The notes: generated from the letters alone by a model not told the origin. A stretch of 64,000 nt of DNA from Bacillus altitudinis 41KF2b (GCF_000691145.1 NZ_ASJC01000001.1:124001-188000), one strand, 5' to 3'. Positions 24,991-34,127 are shown, counted from the first letter of the stretch. A program made the numbers and translations.

Positions 24991-27275
24991 GTGAATAATT
25001 CACGATTTTTCTTTAAAAGAGGGTACAAAAAGCGGGAACGGTGAGCAGTTTTTCCTCTTCTATATGATGGAACGGATAGATAAAGGGATTGTTCTGCTCT
25101 CGTCATGGCAACGTATAATAAGCGCCGCTCCTCTTCAATGGCTTCTTCATCACCGCTTCTCAGCTCATCAAGTGCAAAGTCATGAGGGAGCGCCCCATCA
25201 ACCACGCTCGTGATGTACACTGTTTGGAATTCTAGTCCCTTCGCACGGTGGATCGTCATGAGCTGAACGCCTGGTTCATCTGATTTTTCCTTTTCAGCAG
25301 ATTTCATATGTTCGGCATGAGCGAGGAAGGCTTCAATTGTTTCAAAACGTTTCGCCGCTGTTTTCACATCTCGTACATCATCTGTTCCTTTTTCAAGCAC
25401 ATTCGTATCATTCACACGTTTTTTTAAATAATCACCAAGTCCCATCCTTTGTTCAATAAACGCTACAGCTTTAGATGGCTTTAACGATTTTAACGTTCGA
25501 AACAGGGGAACGATCGATTGCAGTTTTTTGCGCTGAAACGGCTGAATGTCTGTTAGCTTTCCAAGTGCCTCTACCATAGAACAATCTTCCGTAATGGTCA
25601 GCGCCTTCAGGGTATTCAGTGTTTGCTGCTTTAAAAAGAAAACGGGCAGCAGCAGCTTCATTGCGGCGACATCATCTGCATCCTGACTTAGCGAAAGAAA
25701 AGCGAGCAGCACCCGAACAATTCTTCTGCTATAAAAGGCTTTTACGCCAGCATCGGTTTGATACGGAATCGCCGATTGATGAAGACGTTCATAAATCGCG
25801 CGGCCTCCCGTATTCGTTCTAAACAGCACGCAAAAGTCATTCGGTTTCGCACCGTTTTTAATTTTCTCCTGAATATCTGCTACGATCATGGTCGCTTCCT
25901 CTTCCTCGTCATATGGATAAAAAAGAGTCGGCGGAATTTTCTCCACGCGAACGGCTTTTAACGTTTTCTCGTAACGATGCTGGTTCTTCTTAATAATGGC
26001 GTCTGCACTTGCGACAATCGTATGATGAGAGCGGTAATTTGCATGTAAATGGACGATCTTGGCCGAAGGATAGTCCTGTTTGAAGTCAAGAATAAAAGCA
26101 GGATTGCTTCCTCTAAATGCATAGATGGCTTGATCATCATCGCCTACACAAAATAGCTGCTCGGATTCTCCAGCTAAAAGCTGGATTAATTGATATTGTA
26201 CGGGATTAATATCTTGAAATTCATCTACTAAAATATACTTGAATCGTTCTTGATATTGTTTGAGCAATTCAGGCTGCTTATTCAGCATGTGTAAACAGGC
26301 AATCGCCATGTCATCAAAGTCAAATTGTTGATTTTCACGCTTTTGCTGTTCGTATGACTGATAGATTGTCCACATTTGCTTTTCCTTTTCATCTTTCAGC
26401 TCAGGAAGTTCGTTTGGCAAAAAAGCATTTTTCCAATAGCCGATTGATTGCAGCACTTGATCGGTTGGATAGTCTTTTTCATCAAGTCCTTCATGCATGA
26501 TCGCTTTGCGAATATACTGCTCTTTTTGCCAGTCGAATTTAATCAAATGCTGTCCGTTCCATTTGCCCCGATCATCGTGAAGCAACATTTTATAAAATAG
26601 ACTGTGGAATGTGCCTGTCACAACTTGGCTCGCCTGTGAAGGATGAAGCTGATACTGCATACGCAGTCTTTCTTTCATTTCACTGCTTGCTTTTGTGGTG
26701 AAGGTCACGAGCAGGATATGGTGAGCAGGGATTTGATGGTGCGACATCAGATAAGCAGCTCTTGCTGTCAGTACCCTTGTTTTCCCGCTACCGGCGCCAG
26801 CCAGCACAAGCATCGGACCGTCTTTGTGTGTGACAGCTTGAAGCTGCGGTGCGCTAAAGGTGATGTGTGGAAAGAGGTCAATGGTATGCACTTCTTCTTT
26901 CTTTTCTAAATGAAAGGTTTCGCCAAATTGAATGGACCGTGGTTCCTGCCAGTCACACGATTCTTCTGTTTGTGAGATGATCTGTTTGCCGGTTGGAAAG
27001 CGAAAGCCGCCAAGTTCTTTGTAGGATGCATGTTCCTCTCGTTCAGCCGGTTTCTTTTCCTCTTGTTGTTCTCTTTTTTCGCAAATCTCTTGCTGAGATA
27101 TTTGCTTATGGATAAAGGCAGGTTCTTCATGTATATTTAATCTAAAAAGGACGGGTTGTCCGCAATATGGGCAAGATAAATGCCCTTTTTTGCCCTCATC
27201 ATGGAGGAATTGATAGTGTTCTCTCGAATATGTATGTAATGAGATCGTTCGATCATGTCGTCGTGCGCATTTCAA
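24966..27275 (-). CDS. yjcD: YjcD, UvrD/Rep-type superfamily 1 DNA helicase
   Basis: A 769-aa 3'-5' helicase with motif I VLAGAGSGKTRVL, motif II LVDEFQDINPVQ, motif III CVGDDDQAIYAFRG, motif IV-type ANYRS, motif V LMTIHRAKGLEFQ and motif VI EERRLLYVAMTRA. An unusual 60-residue N-terminal extension carries CPYC (35-38) and a His-Lys-Gln at 56-58, like the CoiA N-terminus (see findings). TTG at 27275 follows GGAGGA; the longer frame starts inside that site. Confidence 0.92.
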   Translation of the reverse strand: MKCARRHDRTISLHTYSREHYQFLHDEGKKGHLSCPYCGQPVLFRLNIHEEPAFIHKQISQQEICEKREQQEEKKPAEREEHASYKELGGFRFPTGKQIISQTEESCDWQEPRSIQFGETFHLEKKEEVHTIDLFPHITFSAPQLQAVTHKDGPMLVLAGAGSGKTRVLTARAAYLMSHHQIPAHHILLVTFTTKASSEMKERLRMQYQLHPSQASQVVTGTFHSLFYKMLLHDDRGKWNGQHLIKFDWQKEQYIRKAIMHEGLDEKDYPTDQVLQSIGYWKNAFLPNELPELKDEKEKQMWTIYQSYEQQKRENQQFDFDDMAIACLHMLNKQPELLKQYQERFKYILVDEFQDINPVQYQLIQLLAGESEQLFCVGDDDQAIYAFRGSNPAFILDFKQDYPSAKIVHLHANYRSHHTIVASADAIIKKNQHRYEKTLKAVRVEKIPPTLFYPYDEEEEATMIVADIQEKIKNGAKPNDFCVLFRTNTGGRAIYERLHQSAIPYQTDAGVKAFYSRRIVRVLLAFLSLSQDADDVAAMKLLLPVFFLKQQTLNTLKALTITEDCSMVEALGKLTDIQPFQRKKLQSIVPLFRTLKSLKPSKAVAFIEQRMGLGDYLKKRVNDTNVLEKGTDDVRDVKTAAKRFETIEAFLAHAEHMKSAEKEKSDEPGVQLMTIHRAKGLEFQTVYITSVVDGALPHDFALDELRSGDEEAIEEERRLLYVAMTRAEQSLYLSVPSYRRGKTAHRSRFLYPLLKKNRELFTQKQQAPL

Positions 27276-27401
27276 AGCTAGTCCTCCAATAGTCAATCAA
27301 TGTTAAAAAGAAACACATCTAATCATATCAAATGAGGCGTGTTTCAAACAGTCATAATTAGGGAATAGTAGAGTAGAAGAGAAGCAAAGGAGGCGTTCTT
27401 G

Positions 27402-27659
27402 ATGGGATATATAGCCCCGATTCAGCCGGATCTGTATTTTCAATATATCAATCGTCCTGCTCCTCAGGATAAAGAAGACTATGCGAAAGTGACGAAGGTC
27501 ACCCGCACCTTTCATGACAAGGTATACAGAGAGCTGGAGAAAAAAGAGGACTTAGTGACAGAAGCGGAAACGAAAGTACAGCAAAAAAAGCGGGAACGCT
27601 TTGTACGAGATATGTTTATGGAAGAAGGTAAGGGCGTTCATATCAATACTTACGTCTAA
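27402..27659 (+). CDS. Conserved small protein of unknown function
   Basis: 85 aa, beginning MGYIAPIQPDLYFQY, with a Lys/Glu-rich helical second half (FHDKVYRELEKKEDLVTEAETKVQQKKRE shortened here). ATG at 27402 follows AGGAGGCG. Genes of similar size lie beside yjcD in B. subtilis; I cannot assign a name from the sequence. No membrane segment. Its 3' terminator is shared with yjcF. Confidence 0.75.
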   Translation: MGYIAPIQPDLYFQYINRPAPQDKEDYAKVTKVTRTFHDKVYRELEKKEDLVTEAETKVQQKKRERFVRDMFMEEGKGVHINTYV

Positions 27660-27700
27660 ATGACTGCGCTTTCTTCCTGAGCGAACGAGATGGAATCAAT

Positions 27701-27737
27701 AAAAAGCCAGGGCATCCATGATGCCCTGGCTTTTTAT
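27701..27737. terminator. Bidirectional terminator
   Basis: AAAAAGCCAGGGCAT-ccatg-ATGCCCTGGCTTTTT, perfect 15-bp arms. Confidence 0.95.
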
Positions 27738-27742
27738 TTTCG

Positions 27743-28177
27743 TTAAACGGATAGTGTTTTTGTCATTTTGACATGTGTAATCCCTGCTTCTTCAAACGGT
27801 TCTGAAACGGCTTTGTAGCCTTTCTTTTCGTAGAAGGGAAGAGCTTGGACTTGTGCATGCATGACAGCTTCTTTCGCCCCGTTTGCCATCGCTTCAGACT
27901 CAAGTGCTTCTAAAAGCTGGTGGCCAAGGCCGAAAGAGCGCGCCTCTTTTAATACACAAATTCGTTCAAGCTTTGCCTTATGACCTTCAATTATGCGCAG
28001 TCTAGCAGCAGCTTGTGGTTTGTTGTCATCATTATAAATGACAAAGTGAATGGCTTCGTCCTCAAGTTCATCAATTTCGATCTCTAACGGGACTTCTTGT
28101 TCTTTTACGAAAACTTCTTTTCGAACATAATAAGCATCTTCTCGTTGTGTTTGTTCTTTTACGATGACTGTATTCAA
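27743..28177 (-). CDS. yjcF: YjcF, GNAT-family N-acetyltransferase
   Basis: A 144-aa GNAT protein: YVRKEVFVKEQEVPLEIEID, the acetyl-CoA loop VLKEARSFGLGHQLLEALE, and FYEKKGYKAVSEPFEEAGI. The substrate is unknown. Start is TTG at 28177, with AAGAGGG upstream. It lies 6 bp after yjcG, so the two are coupled. Confidence 0.88.
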   Translation of the reverse strand: MNTVIVKEQTQREDAYYVRKEVFVKEQEVPLEIEIDELEDEAIHFVIYNDDNKPQAAARLRIIEGHKAKLERICVLKEARSFGLGHQLLEALESEAMANGAKEAVMHAQVQALPFYEKKGYKAVSEPFEEAGITHVKMTKTLSV

Positions 28178-28183
28178 ATGTCT

Positions 28184-28699
28184 TTAACCCTCTTCTCCTA
28201 AGATAAATGTTTCATAAACGGTCCAAGAACCGTTCTCTAATTGATATAAAAGATGGAAGCGGTCAACCGTTTCCTCGTGGTCAATTTTTCTCAGCTTCAA
28301 TGTGCCTAGAACGTCTGAATGCTCATCGTCTGATAACTTTTGAGCCACTGTCACATGCGGAACAAATGCATATTCAGGTGTACCAGCAAGCGGATCAGTG
28401 TACAACTTCTCATTGAGAGCCATTAATTCTTCGTTCGGTTCTACTTTCATATAAATCACGTTGTTTACAGGAGCGAATGAACTGAATTTTTTAATACGTA
28501 ACGTAATAGGAGAAGCATTTTTTGCGTACTCTCGCAAGGTGGAGACGACCTCAGCTGCTTCTAGATCCGTTAATTCAAAAGGTGTTCTTAATGTTAAATG
28601 AGGTGGTATGAGTGCATAGTTCGGATCATAACGTTTCCGATAAGAGTTCGCAATGTCTTGCAATTTTTTTGATGGAAATAAAACAACTCCGTATTTCAT
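28184..28699 (-). CDS. yjcG: YjcG, 2H-phosphoesterase (2'-5' RNA ligase-like)
   Basis: 171 aa with the two HxT/S motifs of the 2H superfamily ([10 protein letters not shown] and [10 protein letters not shown]), typical of LigT/CPDase-like enzymes. The substrate is not known. The second of two ATGs (28699) has the better spacing from AGGAGGGA. Confidence 0.9.
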   Translation of the reverse strand: MKYGVVLFPSKKLQDIANSYRKRYDPNYALIPPHLTLRTPFELTDLEAAEVVSTLREYAKNASPITLRIKKFSSFAPVNNVIYMKVEPNEELMALNEKLYTDPLAGTPEYAFVPHVTVAQKLSDDEHSDVLGTLKLRKIDHEETVDRFHLLYQLENGSWTVYETFILGEEG

Positions 28700-28751
28700 C
28701 ATGTTCCCTCCTGATTAAGAAAGTATTTATTATTTTTTATTATAACAAAAT

Positions 28752-29492
28752 TCAGTTGATTAACGAATATGGGAGCATTCTTTTTAACGAAGGTGAAATG
28801 AGCGGCTGCCAAAACGTCCATTTATGATCGCCTTCGAATGTCTCAAATAAATAATCCGCACCGGACTTCTCCAAAAGGATCTTTAATTCTTCGTTCGGCT
28901 GAATAAAGTCAAGCACTTGCCCATCTGTCGTTTTCACAGCTGTTTCTTCTAACCCGATTTGATGGATAATGGCATAGTGAGCAAGGGATGATGACTGTTT
29001 GACTGCTTGCAGAACCGACTCATCCACGTAAGGAGACTGCAAAATCAGTCCACCAAATAACGAAGGATAATCAATGGCTGTCATAAGTGAGATCGTAGCA
29101 CCTAATGAATCACCAATAAATGTACGACCTGATCCAACTTGATACGTTGGGTAGTGTTCATCAATATACGGAACTAGTTCATTTGCCAAAAAGCGTTTAT
29201 ACGCCTCGAACTTTGGTCCGTCTGGATGATACGTATTTCGCCTTTCAGTCACATTTTCATATGGGACACCAATGATAATCGAGCGTTCCATTTCTTTGTT
29301 TTGCATTAATTCTTCCGCCTGTCTGCCTATTTTACCTAGACGGAAATAATCATGACCATCTTGTGCAATGATGACATGATATGTATAAAGGGGGGAGTAA
29401 TTAACTGGCAAATAAATCAAAATGGTCATATCTGCCCCAAGTTCTTTTGACTGTAAGGTTTCTTCTTGAATGATGCCTGTTTTCTTCACCAT
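28752..29492 (-). CDS. yjcH: YjcH, esterase-like alpha/beta hydrolase
   Basis: 246 aa of the Fes/esterase D type. The nucleophile elbow is GDSLGA, with VNYSPLYTYHVIIAQDGHDYF before it, HYPTYQVGSGRTFIGD, and a C-terminal EGDHKWTFW with the catalytic His. No signal peptide. ATG follows GGAGGAATGG. The substrate is unknown. Confidence 0.88.
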   Translation of the reverse strand: MVKKTGIIQEETLQSKELGADMTILIYLPVNYSPLYTYHVIIAQDGHDYFRLGKIGRQAEELMQNKEMERSIIIGVPYENVTERRNTYHPDGPKFEAYKRFLANELVPYIDEHYPTYQVGSGRTFIGDSLGATISLMTAIDYPSLFGGLILQSPYVDESVLQAVKQSSSLAHYAIIHQIGLEETAVKTTDGQVLDFIQPNEELKILLEKSGADYLFETFEGDHKWTFWQPLISPSLKRMLPYSLIN

Positions 29493-29654
29493 AATCCATT
29501 CCTCCAGCTAACCAAATTCATCATAAGTGAAACGTTTCCATTCATTGTAACACGAAAAACAGTGTTGTTCCTATATGCTAACATGCAATCAAATTGGCTG
29601 ACATTCAATCTGCTGCAAAATACAGAAAATTTTAATTAATCGTTACATTTCCCC

Positions 29655-29683
29655 TTGAAAAATGAGGTTTAATGCGTTACAGT
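29655..29683 (+). promoter_or_regulatory. Promoter of metI-metC
   Basis: TTGAAA (29655-29660), 17-bp spacer, TACAGT (29678-29683), upstream of the SAM-I aptamer. Confidence 0.65.
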
Positions 29684-29713
29684 ATTAAGAATTAGAACAG
29701 ACAGACAACACAT

Positions 29714-29833
29714 TCTTATCGTGAGAGGTGGAGGGACTGGCCCTTTGAAACCTCAGCAACCGGTATGCATCACTTCATGTGATGTACCAAGGTGCTAAAT
29801 CCAGCAAGCAGCTTTTTTGCTTGGAAGATAAGA
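29714..29833 (+). ncRNA. SAM-I riboswitch (S box)
   Basis: P1 arms CTTATC/GATAAG (29715-29720 and 29827-29832) enclose the signature GAGAGGTGGAGGGACTGGCC, AAACCTCAGCAACC and CCAAGGTGCTAAATCC. SAM binding should promote the terminator at 29844-29877. Confidence 0.97.
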
Positions 29834-29843
29834 GGAAGCGATT

Positions 29844-29877
29844 AAACCCCTTCTTCTTATGAAGAAGGGGTTTTTCT
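29844..29877 (+). terminator. SAM-controlled attenuator terminator
   Basis: AAACCCCTTCTTC/GAAGAAGGGGTTT stem with TTTTT. Confidence 0.93.
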
Positions 29878-29913
29878 GTTTTGAAATTAGATTTTTACTT
29901 AGGATGGTGTCAA

Positions 29914-31032
29914 ATGACAGAACATGTGGAAACGAAGTTAGCGCAAATTGGAAACCGCAGCGAAGAGGTGACTGGTACTGTCAGTCCTCCCGTTTATCTT
30001 TCAACAGCTTACAGACATAGAGGCATTGGGGAATCAACAGGATTTGATTATATTCGGACGAAAAACCCAACAAGGCAGCTTGTAGAAGATGCGATTGCTT
30101 CACTCGAAGAAGGAACGGCCGGTTTTGCCTTCAGTTCGGGAATGGCTGCCATCCAAACGATCATGGCGCTGTTTGAGAGCGGGGATGAACTCATTGTTTC
30201 ATCAGATTTATATGGCGGTACATACCGTCTATTTGAAAACGAATGGAAAAAGTACGGACTGCGCTTTGTTTATGATGATTTTTCAGATGAAGACTGTTTA
30301 CGCTCTAAAATGACGCCAAATACAAAAGCCGTCTTTATTGAAACGCCAACAAACCCACTCATGCAGGAAGCGGATATTCAAAAGGTTGCGAAAATCGCAA
30401 AAGATCACGGTGCATTGGTCATTGTGGATAACACCTTTTATACGCCCGTCTTGCAAAAACCGATTACACTCGGAGCAGACATTGTCATTCATAGTGCAAC
30501 CAAATATTTAGGCGGACATAACGATGTTCTTGCCGGACTTGTCGTCACAAATGGGGAGCAGCTATCGGAAGACATGTTCCAGCATCAAAACGCCATCGGA
30601 GCGGTTTTATCTCCATTTGACTCATGGCTTTTAATGAGAGGAATGAAAACATTGGCGCTGAGAATGCGCCAGCACGAAGCTAATGCGAAGGAATTAGCTG
30701 ACTTTCTAAAGCAGCAGCCGGAAATTCAAGATGTGCTTTACCCAGGAAAGGGAGGCATGCTGTCATTCCGAGTAGCCAAAGAGGACTGGGTCAATCCATT
30801 TTTAAAGAAGCTGAAAACGATTTGTTTTGCTGAAAGCCTTGGCGGAGTCGAAAGCTTCATCACGTATCCAGCGACGCAAACCCATATGGACATCCCAGAA
30901 GAGATTCGCATCGCAAACGGTGTGTGTAACAAATTGCTGCGTTTCTCAGTCGGGATTGAGCATGTGGAGGACCTAAAAGCAGACCTGAAACAGGCACTAT
31001 CAAATGTGAAAGAGGAGGTACATACGAAATGA
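29914..31032 (+). CDS. metI: MetI, cystathionine gamma-synthase / O-acetylhomoserine thiolyase
   Basis: A PLP enzyme joining O-acetylhomoserine to cysteine or sulfide in methionine synthesis. 372 aa: SPPVYLSTAYRH, SGMAAIQTIMALF, SSDLYGGTYR, and the PLP-Lys in HSATKYLGGHNDVLAG. ATG at 29914 follows AGGATGG and gives the family length. S-box controlled; ATGA overlap with metC. Confidence 0.95.
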   Translation: MTEHVETKLAQIGNRSEEVTGTVSPPVYLSTAYRHRGIGESTGFDYIRTKNPTRQLVEDAIASLEEGTAGFAFSSGMAAIQTIMALFESGDELIVSSDLYGGTYRLFENEWKKYGLRFVYDDFSDEDCLRSKMTPNTKAVFIETPTNPLMQEADIQKVAKIAKDHGALVIVDNTFYTPVLQKPITLGADIVIHSATKYLGGHNDVLAGLVVTNGEQLSEDMFQHQNAIGAVLSPFDSWLLMRGMKTLALRMRQHEANAKELADFLKQQPEIQDVLYPGKGGMLSFRVAKEDWVNPFLKKLKTICFAESLGGVESFITYPATQTHMDIPEEIRIANGVCNKLLRFSVGIEHVEDLKADLKQALSNVKEEVHTK

Positions 31033-32207
31033 CCACACACGATTGGACACTAGAAACACAACTCGTTCATAATGCGTTTAAAACAGACCGTTCAACAGGT
31101 GCAGTCAGTGTGCCGATTCAACATGCATCGACGTTTCACCAAAGCAGCTTCGATGACTTTGGTCAATATGACTACTCCCGATCAGGCACCCCTACACGTC
31201 AGGCATTAGAGGATACCATTGCAGCGCTAGAAGGAGGAACGAGAGGGCTTGCCTTTGCGTCAGGCATGGCAGCCATTTCAACCGCTTTTCTTCTATTATC
31301 AAAAGGAGATCATGTCCTTGTCACAAGAGATGTGTACGGCGGGACTTTCCGAATGATCACCCAAGTTCTTTCAAGATTTGGGATTGAGCATACCTTTGTG
31401 GACATGACCAATTTGAATGAAGTGAAACAAGGCATTCAATCAAATACAAAAGTCATTTACATGGAAACACCGTCAAACCCTACACTCGGTATTACAGATA
31501 TTGAAGGTGTCGTACAGATTGCGAAAGAACATGACTGTCTGACTTTCTTAGATAATACGTTTTTAACGCCTGCGCTTCAGCGTCCGCTGGACCTTGGTGT
31601 TGACGTTGTTCTGCACAGCGCAACGAAATTTTTAAGCGGCCACAGTGATGTACTGTCAGGCTTAGCCGTGGTGAAAGATGAGAAGCTAGGAGACGAACTT
31701 TATTCGCTGCAAAACTCCTTCGGCGCGGTGCTTGGCGTACAGGATTGCTGGCTTGTGCTTAGAGGATTAAAGACCCTTCAAGTCAGATTAGAAAAAGCCA
31801 GTCAAACCGCATTAGAACTGGCTACATTCCTAAAAGAACATCCTGCGGTCAAAAAAGTATATTACCCAGGATTAGATGATCACCCAGGGGCAGACATTCA
31901 GCGGAAACAGGCGAGCGGTGCAGGTGCTGTTCTTTCATTTGAACTAGAAAACCAAGCGGCTGTCAAAGAATTGGTCGATGGCGTCACATTACCTGTATTC
32001 GCCGTCAGCCTCGGAGCAGTCGAATCCATTCTTTCCTATCCGGCCAAAATGTCCCATGCCGCTATGCCAAAAGAAGAAAGAGAAAAAAGAGGTATCTCGG
32101 ATGGTTTACTTCGATTAAGTGTGGGCGTAGAAAACGGAGAAGACCTCAAAAGGGACTTCAAACAAGCACTAGATCAACTAAAGCCAGCTCTTGTGAACCA
32201 ATCATAA
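31029..32207 (+). CDS. metC: MetC, cystathionine beta-lyase
   Basis: Splits cystathionine to homocysteine, pyruvate and ammonia. 392 aa, a paralogue of MetI: SVPIQHASTFHQSS, YSRSGTPTRQALED, PLP-Lys in HSATKFLSGHSDVLSG, and VESILSYPAKMSHA. GAGGAGG precedes the start, which overlaps metI by 4 bp. Confidence 0.95.
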   Translation: MTTHDWTLETQLVHNAFKTDRSTGAVSVPIQHASTFHQSSFDDFGQYDYSRSGTPTRQALEDTIAALEGGTRGLAFASGMAAISTAFLLLSKGDHVLVTRDVYGGTFRMITQVLSRFGIEHTFVDMTNLNEVKQGIQSNTKVIYMETPSNPTLGITDIEGVVQIAKEHDCLTFLDNTFLTPALQRPLDLGVDVVLHSATKFLSGHSDVLSGLAVVKDEKLGDELYSLQNSFGAVLGVQDCWLVLRGLKTLQVRLEKASQTALELATFLKEHPAVKKVYYPGLDDHPGADIQRKQASGAGAVLSFELENQAAVKELVDGVTLPVFAVSLGAVESILSYPAKMSHAAMPKEEREKRGISDGLLRLSVGVENGEDLKRDFKQALDQLKPALVNQS

Positions 32208-32216
32208 AAGTCAGTG

Positions 32217-32253
32217 AAAAGCCGGTGCAGATACCGGCTTTGTGCCTTTTTTG
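32217..32253 (+). terminator. Terminator after metC
   Basis: AAGCCGGT/ACCGGCTT stem followed by tgtgcCTTTTTT. Confidence 0.8.
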
Positions 32254-32263
32254 AACAAAACCA

Positions 32264-32292
32264 TTGACGTCTGACGATGATGGTTATATAAT
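32264..32292 (+). promoter_or_regulatory. Promoter of tRNA-Val
   Basis: TTGACG (32264-32269), 17-bp spacer, perfect TATAAT (32287-32292), 44 bp before the mature tRNA. Confidence 0.85.
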
Positions 32293-32335
32293 AGAGACTG
32301 TCAGTAACAGAAAGCCCAGAACTGATACATAACCC

Positions 32336-32408
32336 GATTCCGTAGCTCAGCTGGGAGAGCGCTACCTTGACAGGGTAGAGGTCGCTGGTTCGAGCCCAGT
32401 CGGAATCA
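32336..32408 (+). tRNA. tRNA-Val (anticodon GAC)
   Basis: Acceptor arms GATTCCG/CGGAATC pair fully. D-arm GCTC...GAGC, anticodon stem CTACC/GGTAG with loop TTGACAG (anticodon GAC), TTCGAGC T-loop, discriminator A, no encoded CCA. The 3' half is duplicated at 41769 and serves as the integration site of the island. A terminator follows at 32415. Confidence 0.95.
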
Positions 32409-32421
32409 TTGTTGAAACCCT
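32365..32421. repeat. Left attachment repeat (attL-type) of the island
   Basis: 57 bp from the tRNA anticodon stem through the tRNA end to the downstream GTTGAAACCCTT recur at 41769-41825 with two mismatches. This is the hallmark of site-specific integration into a tRNA 3' end. Confidence 0.9.
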
Positions 32422-32442
32422 TGTGTAGCAAGGGTTTTTTTG
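32415..32442 (+). terminator. Terminator of tRNA-Val
   Basis: AAACCCTTG-tgtag-CAAGGGTTT with a T-run. A near copy (41819-41846) follows the right repeat. Confidence 0.88.
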
Positions 32443-32539
32443 TTTTTATCTTTTCTCATAAAACAAAGATTTAGACTTGTGGGGCCATTCTTTCAAAAAA
32501 AGTTATGAAATTGATCAAATGGCCTAAAAATTATTTAAA

Positions 32540-32960
32540 TTAATTTGCGGTTTCGCTCCGAGCTGTTTTAAATACATCGAATTTATCAGCTGTATCTTTA
32601 TCAACTTTTTCTGTCACATGACTATAGGTATCAGAAAGTACCTTGAGGCTTTCATGACCAGTTCTTTTTTGTATGGCTTTCATTTGAGCTCCAGCTTCAA
32701 TAAGAAGAGTAACCATTGTATGCCTTAGATCATGAAGTCTTATTTTTTTATCTCAGCTTTCTTTCTGAACTTATCCCATCGAGCAGTTGGGGTTGTATAA
32801 TAAAATGGTTTTCCACTTCCGTTGTGGAATAAGAATTCAAAAGTTCCACCTTCCCAATCTTCACCAACTTTCATTTTTTCTTTCCTCCACCACAAATAAT
32901 AGTTCTGTAAATCTTCCATATACCATTCAGGCATTGAAACGAAACCGAAGCTGCTTTGTG
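32540..32960 (-). pseudogene. Tyrosine recombinase (phage integrase), truncated and frameshifted
   Basis: Two frames together read as an integrase C-terminus. The upstream piece contains LFHNGSGKPFYYTTPTARW. The downstream piece contains LHDLRHTMVTLLIEAGAQM, KRTGHESLKVLSDTYSHVT and ends DVFKTARSETAN. The catalytic HxxR (HDLRH), the H of GHES and the Tyr (TYSHV) are present. The pieces are joined across a run of seven A (32741-32747) where eight would restore the frame. The N-terminal half is missing: a stop lies upstream near 32978. It would have excised the island. Confidence 0.88.
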
Positions 32961-33262
32961 CATTTCTAAACTATAGCGAAATTTTTTCTAAGATCCGTCA
33001 TGCCTTCAAGGTACGGGAATAAACATATTATACTCTAAAATAAGAACTTGCGTTCGTTTTTTTAAAAGTATACTTAAGCTAGAGGCTTAGTTAAAACTCT
33101 GAATTTGAGATTTATATATTTAATTCTATAAAAATATACAATTTTTGAGTAAAATGTATAAAGGTGATTATAGTCAACAATAATTATTAGCGTTCTCTTT
33201 TAAGCAAGTATTTAAATCGCAGCTTGATGAAACTATTTTATGATACTAGGGGTGTTTCTGTT
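32961..33262. other. Gene-free AT-rich stretch with a LexA-like site
   Basis: No coding frame with a ribosome site. It contains AGAACTTGCGTTCG (33043-33056), a near match to the Bacillus LexA box core GAAC-N4-GTTC, plus an AT-rich palindrome AAGTATACTT (33067-33076). Possibly the former regulatory region of the element. Confidence 0.4.
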
Positions 33263-33369
33263 TTGAGATATTTTAAAGATAAGATTAATCAAATTTTTAA
33301 AAAAATAAACTTTTACGTCGCAATGATAGGCATATTATTTATTATTATGATTATAACAATGCTATCAAT

Positions 33370-33972
33370 GTGCTTGTAGATAATACTTTGTCATATAATT
33401 TTTGGGTTTTCTCAATTTATTTATTAATGTATGCATTTATCATACAATCATTATTTAAAATTAACCCCGAATATTTGAAAGTACCTAAAAATATATATGA
33501 ATGGTTAGATATTCCGATTCTTTATAATAAAGATCAATTTCTAAATGAAACTAAAAAAAAGAAAATTAATAAAGAAGATCTTATGGAAAATTTAGATTAC
33601 TTTCGTAAACAACTCTTAACATATACTAAACATGACTTAACTAAACTAAGGATGCTCAAAGCATATGTAAGGGCTAAAAACAGTAAGGGGAATTTTGCAA
33701 CAATTATGCAAACATTAATTGCATTAATTTCAGGTCCTTTATTTGTTTTTGTTATCAGACAAGAAGCTGTTATTAACTACTTTGGTAATCCTGAAGCTAA
33801 TCCACTTATGAATAGTATTATGACTTATATATTTATAACCTTATTATTTGTGTTTGTTTTGATTAACATCACTTTTTTATTTTCAGGTAATAAAACCAGA
33901 TTATCTTTTATAGAGGAAATGATTGAGGTTTGTATAAAAGATATCGAAGAAGAAAATAACAAATCAGCTTGA
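33370..33972 (+). CDS. Membrane protein of unknown function (5' part probably frameshifted)
   Basis: 200 aa from a GTG without a ribosome site. Hydrophobic segments are NFWVFSIYLLMYAFIIQSLF (N-terminal), a pair around residues 118-138 and 150-178, and a charged linker DKINKEDL-like region between. Upstream in another frame, a TTG at 33263 with AGGGGTG starts a 38-codon piece with a further membrane helix that stops at 33379, inside the start of this frame. One lost base would join them. I do not recognise the family; the last two TM helices plus cytosolic tail resemble other small membrane genes in the island. Confidence 0.6.
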   Translation: MLVDNTLSYNFWVFSIYLLMYAFIIQSLFKINPEYLKVPKNIYEWLDIPILYNKDQFLNETKKKKINKEDLMENLDYFRKQLLTYTKHDLTKLRMLKAYVRAKNSKGNFATIMQTLIALISGPLFVFVIRQEAVINYFGNPEANPLMNSIMTYIFITLLFVFVLINITFLFSGNKTRLSFIEEMIEVCIKDIEEENNKSA

Positions 33973-34056
33973 TTTGTGTATTTTTGTATGGTTTCAAAGT
34001 ATTTAGATAGTGTGACAGACATGATTGTTTGAAATAGTCCAAGACGGAGAGCCTGC

Positions 34057-34105
34057 GGACACTGATCAACACCTTTTAGTGGTGCTGATTGGTGTCCTTT
34101 TTTTA
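34057..34105 (+). terminator. Strong terminator hairpin in the phage region
   Basis: GGACAC...GGTGTCC: about 17 near-continuous base pairs around the loop TTTTAGT, followed by TTTTTTT. It lies just before the late-regulator gene. Confidence 0.85.
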
Positions 34106-34127
34106 TTTCTTAGAAAGGAGTGGCACC

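Noticed and set aside
32174-32431. 85-codon minus-strand frame across metC end and tRNA-Val
   Set aside because: It runs through a terminator and a tRNA; no coding character.
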